From assembly GCA_913047775.1 (NCBI GenBank), contig CAJWUE010000080.1, forward strand, positions 1 through 6,079: a stretch of 6,079 nucleotides of DNA. Reading direction: 5' to 3'. This stretch comes from GCA-002731945 sp913047775 (GTDB taxonomy: Bacteria; Pseudomonadota; Alphaproteobacteria; MED-G09). Positions 1 through 6,079 of this stretch are shown piece by piece. The notes below the pieces were generated by a model, which did no database searches, had not been told where the DNA came from, and worked only from the letters and a program-made list of their open reading frames with translations. The number at the start of each line of letters is the position of its first letter. The stretch's first letter is position 1. Position numbers and translations under genes: made by a program.

Positions 1-1053
1 AAGTTGCATTATCTAGTGGTTAACGCAGATGAGTCCGAACCCGGAACCTGTAAAGATAGAGATATCATACGAAATGAACCTCACAAATTACTTGAAGGAT
101 CTATAATTGCCTCTGCAGCTATAGGGGCTCAGGCTTGTTATATTTATATTAGAGGTGAATTTGTTGATGAAAGGAAAATTCTGGAAGCTGCTCTTGAAGA
201 AGCTTATTCTGAAGGATTGGTAGGAAAAAATGCATGCAAAACAGGCCTGGATATAGATATTTTTATTCATGGGGGGGCTGGAGCATATATATGTGGTGAA
301 GAAACAGCACTTCTTGAAAGTCTAGAAGGAAAAAAAGGTTTACCAAGACTGAAACCACCCTTTCCAGCTACTTCCGGGTTATTTGGCTGCCCTACAACGG
401 TAAATAATGTAGAGAGTATTGCTGTTGTTCCTGAAATTTTAAGAAGAGGATCAGGTTGGTTTTCGTCTTTAGGAAGACCAAGGAACACCGGAACTAAAAT
501 TTTTTGTATTTCTGGTCATGTTAATACACCATGTAACATTGAAGAAGAAATGGGAATCCCTTTAAAAACTCTTATTGAAAAATACGCAGGTGGAGTTCGG
601 GGAGGTTGGAAAAATTTATTAGCTGTTATTCCTGGGGGTTCTTCTGTTCCTCTCATACCTAAAAATATATGTGATACAGTTTTGATGGATTTTGATTCTC
701 TTGCTGAGGTTAAATCGGGCTTAGGTACTGCTGCAGTTATAGTAATGGATAAATCTACTGATTTGATTAGGGCAATTTCGAGAATTTCATATTTTTATAA
801 ACACGAAAGTTGTGGACAATGTACTCCCTGTAGAGAGGGGACAGGTTGGTTGTGGGAAATGATGGAAAAAATGGCTAAGGGTTCAGCCAAAAAGAAAGAT
901 ATTGATATTCTTCTAAATTTAACAGAGCGAATAGAAGGTCATACTATTTGTGCTTTAGGCGATGCGGCTGCTTGGCCTATTCAAGGCATCATAAGACATT
1001 TTCGACCATATATAGAGGAGAGAATTGACAATTACAAAGGTGATGCGGTTTAG
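1..1053 (+). CDS. nuoF: NADH-quinone oxidoreductase subunit F (NADH/FMN-binding, 5'-truncated by window edge)
   Basis: This is the electron-entry subunit of complex I: it oxidises NADH through FMN and passes electrons to the [4Fe-4S] cluster N3, at the tip of the peripheral arm on the cytoplasmic side. The reading frame is open from base 1, leaving 350 codons. NuoF is normally about 420-445 residues, so roughly the first 80 are missing, including the glycine-rich GRGGAGFPTG region. Counting the first visible Lys as 1, the flavin-contact segment NADESEPGTCKDR is at 8-20, the nucleotide-site segment GAGAYICGEETALLESLEGK at 92-111, and GCPTTVNNVES at 129-139. The N3 ligands are Cys271, Cys274 and Cys277 in ESCGQCTPCREGTGW, plus Cys317 in HTICALGDAAAWP. 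The TTG at base 4 is an internal Leu codon, not a start, because the conserved HYLVVNADE segment runs straight through it. Gly91, just before GAGAYICGEE, is usually Arg in alphaproteobacterial and mitochondrial homologues as I recall them. nuoG begins 5 bases after the stop. The identity is secure. Confidence 0.98.
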   Translation, partial: KLHYLVVNADESEPGTCKDRDIIRNEPHKLLEGSIIASAAIGAQACYIYIRGEFVDERKILEAALEEAYSEGLVGKNACKTGLDIDIFIHGGAGAYICGEETALLESLEGKKGLPRLKPPFPATSGLFGCPTTVNNVESIAVVPEILRRGSGWFSSLGRPRNTGTKIFCISGHVNTPCNIEEEMGIPLKTLIEKYAGGVRGGWKNLLAVIPGGSSVPLIPKNICDTVLMDFDSLAEVKSGLGTAAVIVMDKSTDLIRAISRISYFYKHESCGQCTPCREGTGWLWEMMEKMAKGSAKKKDIDILLNLTERIEGHTICALGDAAAWPIQGIIRHFRPYIEERIDNYKGDAV

Positions 1054-1058
1054 AAACT

Positions 1059-3110
1059 ATGGTTAATATCGAAATAGATGGAATCAAATATGAAGTTGAA
1101 GAAGGATTAGCTTTAATACAAGCTTGTGAGGAAGCCGGAATAGATATACCTAGGTTTTGTTATCATGAGAGACTTTCGGTAGCCGGAAATTGCCGAATGT
1201 GTCTTGTAGATGTAGAAGATAGTAGAGGATTAAGCCCTAAACCAGTTGCATCGTGTGCAGTTCAGGTGAGTGAGGGCATAAAAGTTTACACCAAAACTGA
1301 AAGAGTAAAGAATGCAAGAGAGGGTGTGATGGAATTCCTGCTTATCAATCATCCTTTAGATTGTCCAATATGTGATCAAGGAGGAGAATGCGATTTGCAG
1401 GACCAAGCTATGGTTTTCGGTCATGGAGAAAGTCGCTTTTTTGATGATAAGAGGGCAGTAGAGAATAAAGGTATGGGACCTTTTATAAAAACTGAGATGA
1501 CAAGATGTATACATTGCACTAGATGCGTACGATTTTCTTCGGAGGTTTCGGGTAATCATGAAATAGGTGCAATAGGTCGTGGAAATGATATGGAAATAAC
1601 CACCTACCTGAATAGTTCTGTTGAATCTGAGTTGTCGGGCAATGTTATAGATTTGTGTCCAGTAGGAGCCCTTACTTCAAAACCTTACGCCTTTTCAGCT
1701 CGACCATGGGAATTAAAGAGAACCGAAACAATAGATGTAATGGATGCTTTAGGATCAAATATTAGGATTGATTCAAAAGGTTTAAAGGTTATGAGGGTAT
1801 TACCTAGGCTTAATGAAGAAATTAATGAAGAGTGGATTACCGATAAAACACGCTTTTTTTGGGATGGTTTATCCTTTCAAAGAATTGACAAGCCCTATAA
1901 AAGAGTGGGAAAAAAATTAGTTAAAACTACCTGGGAGGACGCAATTGATCTTGCTAAAAAAAATCTAATCTCAAATAAACCAGAAGAGATAGCTGCAATT
2001 TCTGGGGATCTAGTTCCAATTGAATCAGTTTACTCTTTAAAAAAACTTCTAAAAGGGATCAAAGTTAAGAATTATGATTGTCGACAAGACGGGTCTAAGA
2101 TTTCTGGCCCAAGAGAAAGATGGTTGTTTAATTCCACTATTTCAGGGATTGATGAATCGGATGGATGTCTTCTTATAGGAACCAACCCGAGAAAAGAAGC
2201 TCCTCTCCTTAACTCAAGAATATTAAGACAATCAAGAAATATATCCTATCAGTTGGGTTTAATAGGAGCTAAATGTGACCTTACTTATGATTATGAGCTT
2301 TTAGGAGAAGACCCTAAGATTGTTCAAGATATCTTAGAAGGTAAGAATAGCTTTTGCGATAAATTGAAACTAACCAAAAAACCAATGATGATAATCGGCC
2401 AAGGCGCCTTAACAGGAGATAAAGGGAGTGAATTTTTAGATTTATGCATAGAGTTAGCTTATAAATTTAATTTTATCAATAATGGATGGAATGGGTTTAA
2501 CGTCTTGCATACCGCTGCTTCTAGAGCTGGCGCTATGAGTATAGATTTCATTCCTGAAGAAGAAGGTAAGAATACAGAAGAAATAATTGATGGATGCAAA
2601 GCAGGTCTAATAAAGACTATATTTTTATTGGGGGCCGATGAACTTCACTTGTCTGATTTAGATAATTGCTATGTAATTTACCAGGGACATCATGGCGATA
2701 AAGGCGCAAACAATGCTGATTTAATTTTACCTTCAGCCGCTTTTAGTGAACAAAATGGTTTGTATATGAATACCGAAGGAAGGGTTCAAGAATCGGTCCG
2801 CTCTGTTTTCCCCGTTGGGGAAGCAAAGGAAGATTGGGAAATAATAAGATTAATTTCTGAAGCCTTGAATCTTAATTCCGATTTCCAAACCCACGAAGGA
2901 TTAAGAAAAAAAATTTACAAGGAATATCCTAATTTAGATCCATTTAACGATTTTCAAAGAAATAATCCTCCTAAAAGAAAAGATAAGAATGATATTAAGG
3001 GACATAAATTTTCTGAAGCCATAACAAATTACTGGTTTACAAATTCTATTACCAGGGCATCAGTAAATTTATCGGAAAGAAATAATTATACTCAGAAAAG
3101 AGACAATTGA
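1059..3110 (+). CDS. nuoG: NADH-quinone oxidoreductase subunit G (75-kDa, iron-sulfur)
   Basis: This is the large iron-sulfur subunit of the complex I peripheral arm, which wires electrons from NuoE/F toward NuoI. At 683 residues it is the usual length for alphaproteobacteria and mitochondria. An N-terminal 2Fe-2S ferredoxin domain (about 1-80) has N1b ligands Cys34, Cys45, Cys48 and Cys66. The next region has the N5 ligands His98, Cys102, Cys105 and Cys111 (HPLDCPICDQGGEC). The N4 ligands are Cys150, Cys153, Cys156 and Cys200 (CIHCTRC ... LCPVGALTSKPYAF). From about 215 a molybdopterin-oxidoreductase-like fold follows, without evident cofactor-binding or catalytic residues; it keeps the family landmarks TNPRKEAPLLNSRIL (375-389), YQGHHGDKGANNADLILP (541-558) and MNTEGRVQ (570-577). 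No N7-type cysteine set is seen, as in mitochondrial NDUFS1. The ATG at 1059 fits the usual MVxxxIDG start. The Shine-Dalgarno is poor, so coupling to nuoF termination is likely. The stop overlaps nuoH by one base. A short extra loop lies between Cys48 and Cys66. Confidence 0.98.
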   Translation: MVNIEIDGIKYEVEEGLALIQACEEAGIDIPRFCYHERLSVAGNCRMCLVDVEDSRGLSPKPVASCAVQVSEGIKVYTKTERVKNAREGVMEFLLINHPLDCPICDQGGECDLQDQAMVFGHGESRFFDDKRAVENKGMGPFIKTEMTRCIHCTRCVRFSSEVSGNHEIGAIGRGNDMEITTYLNSSVESELSGNVIDLCPVGALTSKPYAFSARPWELKRTETIDVMDALGSNIRIDSKGLKVMRVLPRLNEEINEEWITDKTRFFWDGLSFQRIDKPYKRVGKKLVKTTWEDAIDLAKKNLISNKPEEIAAISGDLVPIESVYSLKKLLKGIKVKNYDCRQDGSKISGPRERWLFNSTISGIDESDGCLLIGTNPRKEAPLLNSRILRQSRNISYQLGLIGAKCDLTYDYELLGEDPKIVQDILEGKNSFCDKLKLTKKPMMIIGQGALTGDKGSEFLDLCIELAYKFNFINNGWNGFNVLHTAASRAGAMSIDFIPEEEGKNTEEIIDGCKAGLIKTIFLLGADELHLSDLDNCYVIYQGHHGDKGANNADLILPSAAFSEQNGLYMNTEGRVQESVRSVFPVGEAKEDWEIIRLISEALNLNSDFQTHEGLRKKIYKEYPNLDPFNDFQRNNPPKRKDKNDIKGHKFSEAITNYWFTNSITRASVNLSERNNYTQKRDN

Positions 3111-3112
3111 TG
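3096..3112 (+). promoter_or_regulatory. nuoG/nuoH translational-coupling junction with ribosome-binding site
   Basis: The purine stretch AAAAGAGA (3096-3103) lies six bases before the ATG at 3110. That ATG overlaps the nuoG stop as TGATG. This arrangement favours re-initiation by ribosomes finishing nuoG and supports the ATG over the TTG at 3107 as the nuoH start. The function is inferred from layout. Confidence 0.6.
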
Positions 3113-4114
3113 GCAAACTTAATTGATTATATTATTCCAATTGCGATTCTATTTTTTCAGTCAATTTTGGTCTTGTTAGCTGTATTATTGATGGCTTATT
3201 TTGGCATTTATGGTGAAAGAAAGATTTGGGCTGCAGTTCAATTAAGACGTGGCCCTAACGTAGTAGGGCCATTCGGATTAATGCAAAGTGCTGCTGATTT
3301 AATCAAATTATTATTTAAGGAAATCATTATTCCTCAAGAAGCTAATAAGGCTATTTTTATTCTTGCTCCAATAATTACCTGTTTTGTAGCATTATCAGCT
3401 TGGGCAGTCATACCTTTTTCTGAAGGTTGGGTGGTATCTGACTTAAACGTTGGGATTCTATACATCATTGCTATTTCTTCTCTTGGAGTATACGGAATTG
3501 TTATGGGGGGTTGGGCCTCGAATTCCAAATATCCCTTTATGGGGGCAATGCGTTCTGCAGCACAAATGGTGTCTTACGAAATCTCGATTGGATTAGTCAT
3601 TATAACTGTACTACTGTGTGTTGGGTCATTGAATTTAACCGATATAGTAATGGCCCAAAGAAACATTTGGTTTGTTTTTCCTTTATTTCCTATGTTCATA
3701 ATCTTCTTTATTTCCGCATTGGCTGAAACCAATCGGCCGCCCTTTGATCTCCCAGAAGCGGAAGCTGAATTAGTCGCAGGTTATCAGACGGAATACTCCT
3801 CTTCTTTGTTTATGCTTTATTTTTTAGGTGAACTTGCGGCAACCTTTTTGATGTGTGCAATGATTACTATCTTGTTTCTAGGAGGATGGCTCCCACCATT
3901 TAATATAGTACCTTTTACTCTTATTCCCGGCGCAGTTTGGTTTATACTTAAGGTTGCAACGGTTTTCTTCTTATTTGGAATTGTAAAGGCTATTGTACCG
4001 AGATACAGATACGATCAGCTAATGAGGCTTGGTTGGAAAGTTTTTCTACCGATATCCCTTTTTTGGGTTGTATTGACTGCTAGCTTTCTTTTTATTTTTA
4101 ATTTAATGCCATAG
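3110..4114 (+). CDS. nuoH: NADH-quinone oxidoreductase subunit H (ND1-like, quinone chamber)
   Basis: This membrane subunit joins the peripheral and membrane arms and forms much of the quinone-binding chamber and the E-channel. It has 334 residues, normal for the family, with about eight hydrophobic segments. Landmarks are GERKIWAAVQLRRGPNVVGP (35-54), AQMVSYEISIG (151-161, with Glu157), the charged loop AETNRPPFDLPEAEAELVAG (205-224, with Glu206, Asp213, Glu216, Glu218 and Glu220), TEYSSSLFMLYFLGEL (227-242) and the C-terminal PRYRYDQLMRLGWKVFLPIS (297-316). The IVKAIVPRYRYDQ segment has Lys where E. coli and bovine ND1 have Arg; Lys is common here in alphaproteobacteria. I chose the ATG at 3110, which shares its first base with the nuoG TGA (TGATG), with a modest GAGA-type ribosome-binding site at 3098-3103. 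The TTG one codon upstream (3107) is a possible but less likely start. The next gene follows after 8 bases. Confidence 0.98.
   Translation: MANLIDYIIPIAILFFQSILVLLAVLLMAYFGIYGERKIWAAVQLRRGPNVVGPFGLMQSAADLIKLLFKEIIIPQEANKAIFILAPIITCFVALSAWAVIPFSEGWVVSDLNVGILYIIAISSLGVYGIVMGGWASNSKYPFMGAMRSAAQMVSYEISIGLVIITVLLCVGSLNLTDIVMAQRNIWFVFPLFPMFIIFFISALAETNRPPFDLPEAEAELVAGYQTEYSSSLFMLYFLGELAATFLMCAMITILFLGGWLPPFNIVPFTLIPGAVWFILKVATVFFLFGIVKAIVPRYRYDQLMRLGWKVFLPISLFWVVLTASFLFIFNLMP
3251..3270 (+). repeat. Perfect 7-bp inverted repeat inside nuoH
   Basis: GGCCCTA (3251-3257) and TAGGGCC (3264-3270) are perfect reverse complements separated by the six bases ACGTAG. The pair is GC-rich within AT-rich DNA and could form a hairpin in the mRNA. 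It encodes Gly-Pro-Asn-Val-Val-Gly-Pro, a strongly conserved NuoH motif, so the symmetry may simply come from the two Gly-Pro codon pairs. No T-run follows, so it does not look like a terminator. The structure is seen; any function is unproven. Confidence 0.5.
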
Positions 4115-4125
4115 GAAATGTAATG
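4113..4125 (+). promoter_or_regulatory. Ribosome-binding site of nuoI
   Basis: AGGAAA (4113-4118) overlaps the nuoH stop codon TAG and lies a few bases before the ATG at 4123, a usable Shine-Dalgarno spacing. The second in-frame ATG (4144) has only a T-rich upstream stretch, so this site decides the start in favour of 4123. Confidence 0.65.
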
Positions 4126-4617
4126 AAAAGATTTTTTTATATAATGAAAAATTTAATAATCTGGGACTTTCTCAAAGCTTTTTATGTCGCGATGAAATAT
4201 TTCTTTTTTAAGCCCAGGCTTACCATTAACTACCCGTTTGAAAAGGGAAAACTATCATCAAGGTTCCGAGGAGAACACGCCTTAAGAAGGTACCCTAATG
4301 GTGAAGAAAGATGCATAGCTTGCAAATTATGTGAAGCAGTTTGTCCTGCTCAAGCCATTACCATTGATGTCGGACAAAAGAATGAAGACGGTATAAGGAG
4401 AACCACAAGATACGATATTGATATGGTTAAATGCATTTATTGTGGGTTGTGCCAAGAAGCCTGTCCTGTTGATGCAATTGTAGAGGGTCCCAATTTTGAA
4501 TTCTCAACAGAAACACGAGAAGAGCTTTTATACACAAAAGAAAAGCTTATGGATAATGGAGACCGTTGGGAGATCCCAATTCAAAAAAATATTGAAAGGG
4601 ATTCTCCTTATCGTTAG
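4123..4617 (+). CDS. nuoI: NADH-quinone oxidoreductase subunit I (two [4Fe-4S], TYKY-like)
   Basis: This ferredoxin-type subunit carries clusters N6a and N6b and relays electrons from NuoG toward N2 in NuoB, next to the quinone site; it sits at the interface with the membrane arm. It is 164 residues long, the short alphaproteobacterial/mitochondrial form. An amphipathic, aromatic-rich N-terminus (about 1-30) probably lies along the membrane surface. Two ferredoxin motifs follow: Cys64, Cys67, Cys70, Cys74 (CIACKLCEAVCPAQAI) and Cys104, Cys107, Cys110, Cys114 (CIYCGLCQEACPVDAI). RFRGEHALRRYPNGEER (47-63) and VEGPNFEFSTETREELLY (120-137) are near-invariant family segments and NGDRWE (145-150) marks the C-terminal part. 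An unusual point is GKLSSRFRG at 42-50, where GPLSPRFRG is expected, giving Lys43 and Ser46 in place of prolines. The ATG at 4123 is supported by an AGGAAA site. nuoJ follows after 17 bases. Confidence 0.98.
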   Translation: MKRFFYIMKNLIIWDFLKAFYVAMKYFFFKPRLTINYPFEKGKLSSRFRGEHALRRYPNGEERCIACKLCEAVCPAQAITIDVGQKNEDGIRRTTRYDIDMVKCIYCGLCQEACPVDAIVEGPNFEFSTETREELLYTKEKLMDNGDRWEIPIQKNIERDSPYR

Positions 4618-4634
4618 GGAAAGCTAAAATTATA

Positions 4635-5243
4635 ATGTTTACATCTCTCTTCTTTTATTTGTTCTCTTTTCTAATACTGAGCTCCGCTTTAATGGTTGTT
4701 TTTTCAAAAAATCCTATTAATTCTGTGCTTTTTCTAATTTTCTCTTTTATTAATACTGCGGGAATTTTTCTCATCGCTGGAGCCGAATTTTTAGCGCTGA
4801 TATTAGTTATCGTGTATGTCGGAGCAGTAGCTGTTCTGTTTCTTTTTGTAATTATGATGCTCGATTTAGATGTAAATCAAATAAAAGGTGAAATTAAGAA
4901 ATATTACAAAGTTGGCATTCCAATAGGTCTTATATTATTAGTAGAAATGGGTTTAATTATATTTTTAAATCCCTTTAAGAATGAATCCGCTTTTCTTAAT
5001 AAGGAGCAAGTTAATTCAGATTTATCTAACACAGAAAGAATTGGCGAAGTAATTTATACAGATTATTTTTATCATTTTCAAATCTCAGGTTTAATTCTTT
5101 TAGTGGCCATGATTGGAGCTATTGTTTTAACTCTCAGACATCGTGATTATGTAAGGCGACAAAATATTAAAGAACAAATCATGCGCGACCCTGACAGCAG
5201 TGTTGAGTTGAAAAATCTGCTAATTCAAGGAGATAGCCAGTAA
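4635..5243 (+). CDS. nuoJ: NADH-quinone oxidoreductase subunit J (ND6-like)
   Basis: This integral membrane subunit of complex I sits between NuoH and NuoK and helps link quinone chemistry to proton pumping. It has 202 residues and five predicted transmembrane segments, about 4-22, 29-50, 53-76, 92-111 and 149-168. The third contains the hallmark YVGAVAVLFLFVIMMLDLDV (61-80), the helix whose pi-bulge changes during turnover in studied enzymes. NTERIGEVIYTDYFYHFQISG (132-152) and LVAMIGAIVLTLRHR (156-170) are typical of the alphaproteobacterial family. A charged cytoplasmic tail of about 30 residues closes the protein. The ATG at 4635 gives the expected MFxxLFFYLF start. The only purine-rich sequence upstream, AGGGA at 4616-4620, is about 14 bases away, which is long, so initiation may be weak or coupled to nuoI. 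The stop TAA overlaps the nuoK ATG by one base. Confidence 0.97.
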   Translation: MFTSLFFYLFSFLILSSALMVVFSKNPINSVLFLIFSFINTAGIFLIAGAEFLALILVIVYVGAVAVLFLFVIMMLDLDVNQIKGEIKKYYKVGIPIGLILLVEMGLIIFLNPFKNESAFLNKEQVNSDLSNTERIGEVIYTDYFYHFQISGLILLVAMIGAIVLTLRHRDYVRRQNIKEQIMRDPDSSVELKNLLIQGDSQ

Positions 5244-5245
5244 TG
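5227..5245 (+). promoter_or_regulatory. Strong ribosome-binding site of nuoK, within the nuoJ 3' end
   Basis: AAGGAGAT (5227-5234) is close to the consensus Shine-Dalgarno and lies eight bases before the nuoK ATG at 5243, which overlaps the nuoJ stop as TAATG. It is the best ribosome-binding site in the window and fixes the nuoK start. Confidence 0.75.
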
Positions 5246-5551
5246 ACGATAGGTCTGTCTCATTTCTTAATCTTAAGTGCTTGCCTATTTCTTACAGGTG
5301 TATTTGGAATCTTTCTTAATAGAAGAAATTTGATAATAATTTTAATGTCTCTTGAATTACTCTTGCTTAGCATAAGTATAAATTTTGTTGGATTTTCGAT
5401 GTTTCTAGGAGATATTGCGGGTCAGATATTTTCTTTGTTTATTCTAACGGTCGCTGCTGCCGAAGCCGCTATAGGTTTAGCTATATTAGTTGTCTATTTT
5501 AGAAATGTTGGAAATTTAAATGTTAAAGAAATTAATAAAATGAGTGGTTAA
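5243..5551 (+). CDS. nuoK: NADH-quinone oxidoreductase subunit K (ND4L-like)
   Basis: This small membrane subunit of complex I contributes to the proton pathway beside NuoJ and NuoN. Its 102 residues are the family's usual length, with three transmembrane helices at about 4-24, 28-52 and 60-86. The two membrane-buried acidic residues known to be functionally important in E. coli NuoK (Glu36 and Glu72) are present as Glu38 (in LMSLELLLLSISINFV) and Glu74 (in LTVAAAEAAIGLAILV). The NRRNLIIILMSLEL and GQIFSLFILTVAAAEAAIGLA segments are characteristic. Initiation is well supported by a near-consensus ribosome-binding site and a TAATG overlap with nuoJ; the stop overlaps the nuoL start in the same way. 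Confidence 0.98.
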   Translation: MTIGLSHFLILSACLFLTGVFGIFLNRRNLIIILMSLELLLLSISINFVGFSMFLGDIAGQIFSLFILTVAAAEAAIGLAILVVYFRNVGNLNVKEINKMSG

Positions 5552-6079
5552 TGGATCTTTTTTTAATAGTTTTTTTGCCTCTTGCAGGCGCTTTAATAGT
5601 AGGATTACTCGGGAAAAGGCTAGGGCTGCTTTTAAGTCATATAATTTCATGTTCGTTTATAGCAATTCCATTCTTGCTTTCATGTTATCTTTTTTATTTC
5701 AACTTCTTATCTAATAATGAAATTTCACTCTATTTGTTTGATTGGATAAACTCTGGATCTTTAAGTTCATCATGGACATTATATTTTGACACATTAACAT
5801 CTGTAATGCTGGTAGTTGTAACTTCAGTATCTGCATTAGTTCATATTTATTCTATTGGTTATATGAAGAAGGATCCATATCAGTATAGATTTTTCGCTTA
5901 CCTATCATTTTTTACCTTTGCCATGTTGATGCTTGTGACTTCAAATAATTTTCTTCAACTCTTCTTTGGATGGGAGGGAGTAGGACTCGCATCCTACTTA
6001 CTAATAGGTTTTTGGTATGAAAAGCCATCGGCAAACTCGGCAGCCATGAAGGCATTTGTTGTTAATAGGGTGGGAGACT
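5551..6079 (+). CDS. nuoL: NADH-quinone oxidoreductase subunit L (ND5-like antiporter-type subunit, 3'-truncated by window edge)
   Basis: This is the distal proton-pumping antiporter-like subunit of the complex I membrane arm. The frame opens with ATG at 5551, sharing a base with the nuoK TAA, and stays open to the window end: 176 whole codons of a protein normally over 600 residues. It starts MDLFLIVFLPLAGALIVGLLG, the usual NuoL opening. It continues through a periplasmic-type loop (about 53-75), the hydrophobic stretch from FDTLTSVMLVVVTSVSALVH, then SIGYMKKDPYQYRFFAYLSFFTFAMLMLV (101-129). The key channel segment FFGWEGVGLASYLLIGFWY spans 138-156; Glu142 matches the essential E. coli Glu144. 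MKAFVVNRVGD (166-176) ends on the conserved Asp that matches E. coli Asp178. No good Shine-Dalgarno is visible (only GAGTGG at 5542-5547), so translation probably depends on coupling with nuoK. The remaining two thirds lie beyond the window. Confidence 0.97.
   Translation, partial: MDLFLIVFLPLAGALIVGLLGKRLGLLLSHIISCSFIAIPFLLSCYLFYFNFLSNNEISLYLFDWINSGSLSSSWTLYFDTLTSVMLVVVTSVSALVHIYSIGYMKKDPYQYRFFAYLSFFTFAMLMLVTSNNFLQLFFGWEGVGLASYLLIGFWYEKPSANSAAMKAFVVNRVGD

Noticed and set aside
4..6. TTG as a possible nuoF start codon
   Set aside because: The conserved HYLVVNADESEPGT segment lies well inside NuoF and the frame is open to base 1, so this is an internal Leu codon of a truncated gene.
267..488. 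Antisense open frame opposite nuoF
   Set aside because: It is a shadow of the conserved nuoF codons, with no recognisable motifs and no supporting ribosome-binding site.
1956..1963. Eight-A run in nuoG as a possible programmed frameshift or transcript-slippage site
   Set aside because: The nuoG frame continues normally through it with conserved sequence on both sides, and such runs are expected in AT-rich DNA.
1700..3050. Molybdopterin-type enzymatic domain in NuoG
   Set aside because: The fold is inherited by all NuoG proteins but no cofactor or catalytic residues are evident; it is structural in complex I and not a separate enzyme.
3107..3109. TTG as an alternative nuoH start
   Set aside because: The ATG immediately after it forms a classic TGATG overlap with the nuoG stop and is better spaced from the purine-rich site; the difference is one residue.
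3880..3888. Consensus-like AGGAGG followed by ATG inside nuoH
   Set aside because: The ATG follows the G-run directly with no usable spacing, and the bases encode the conserved LGGWLPP motif.
3986..3988. NuoH Lys293 in IVKAIVPRYRYDQ where ND1 and E. coli have Arg
   Set aside because: Lys occurs at this position in typical alphaproteobacterial NuoH proteins (VKAFVPRYRYDQLM as I recall it), so it is not unusual.
4144..4146. Second ATG as the nuoI start
   Set aside because: It has no ribosome-binding site, whereas the ATG at 4123 is preceded by AGGAAA; the resulting 164-residue length fits the family.

Overview
The window is a stretch of a bacterial nuo operon encoding respiratory complex I (NADH:quinone oxidoreductase). 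All seven genes lie on the + strand in the canonical order nuoF (3' part), nuoG, nuoH, nuoI, nuoJ, nuoK, nuoL (5' part). nuoF is cut by the left edge and nuoL by the right edge; the five genes between are complete. No RNA gene, mobile element, CRISPR array, internal promoter or terminator could be supported, and no intergenic gap exceeds 17 bases.

The DNA is clearly AT-rich, with A/T-ending codons preferred and UGG used for tryptophan. The proteins have alphaproteobacterial (mitochondria-like) signatures. NuoH carries ERKIWAAVQLRRGPNVVGPFG and ends ...VPRYRYDQLMRLGWKVFLPISL. NuoI is the short form of about 164 residues. NuoG lacks the extra N7 cluster cysteines and keeps the PYAFSARPWEL segment. 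The best guess is an AT-rich alphaproteobacterium, perhaps a marine or host-associated lineage; genus cannot be read from this sequence. A mitochondrial genome is unlikely because nuoF is present and the genes are joined by bacterial-style TGATG/TAATG overlaps.

Layout by function. Bases 1-1053 (NuoF) and 1059-3110 (NuoG) encode the peripheral electron-input arm: FMN/NADH site, then the N3, N1b, N5 and N4 iron-sulfur clusters. Bases 3110-4114 (NuoH) encode the membrane subunit that forms the quinone chamber. Bases 4123-4617 (NuoI) encode the two-cluster ferredoxin-like subunit (N6a, N6b) that carries electrons to the end of the chain near quinone. Bases 4635-5551 (NuoJ, NuoK) and 5551 onward (NuoL) encode the membrane arm that conducts protons. 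Gene junctions are +5, -1, +8, +17, -1 and -1 bases, consistent with one transcript and translational coupling.

I found no undescribed system. The points worth a second look are small: a few substitutions or insertions at normally conserved positions (NuoF Gly91, NuoI Lys43/Ser46, a NuoG loop), uneven ribosome-binding sites, and a perfect GC-rich inverted repeat inside nuoH.
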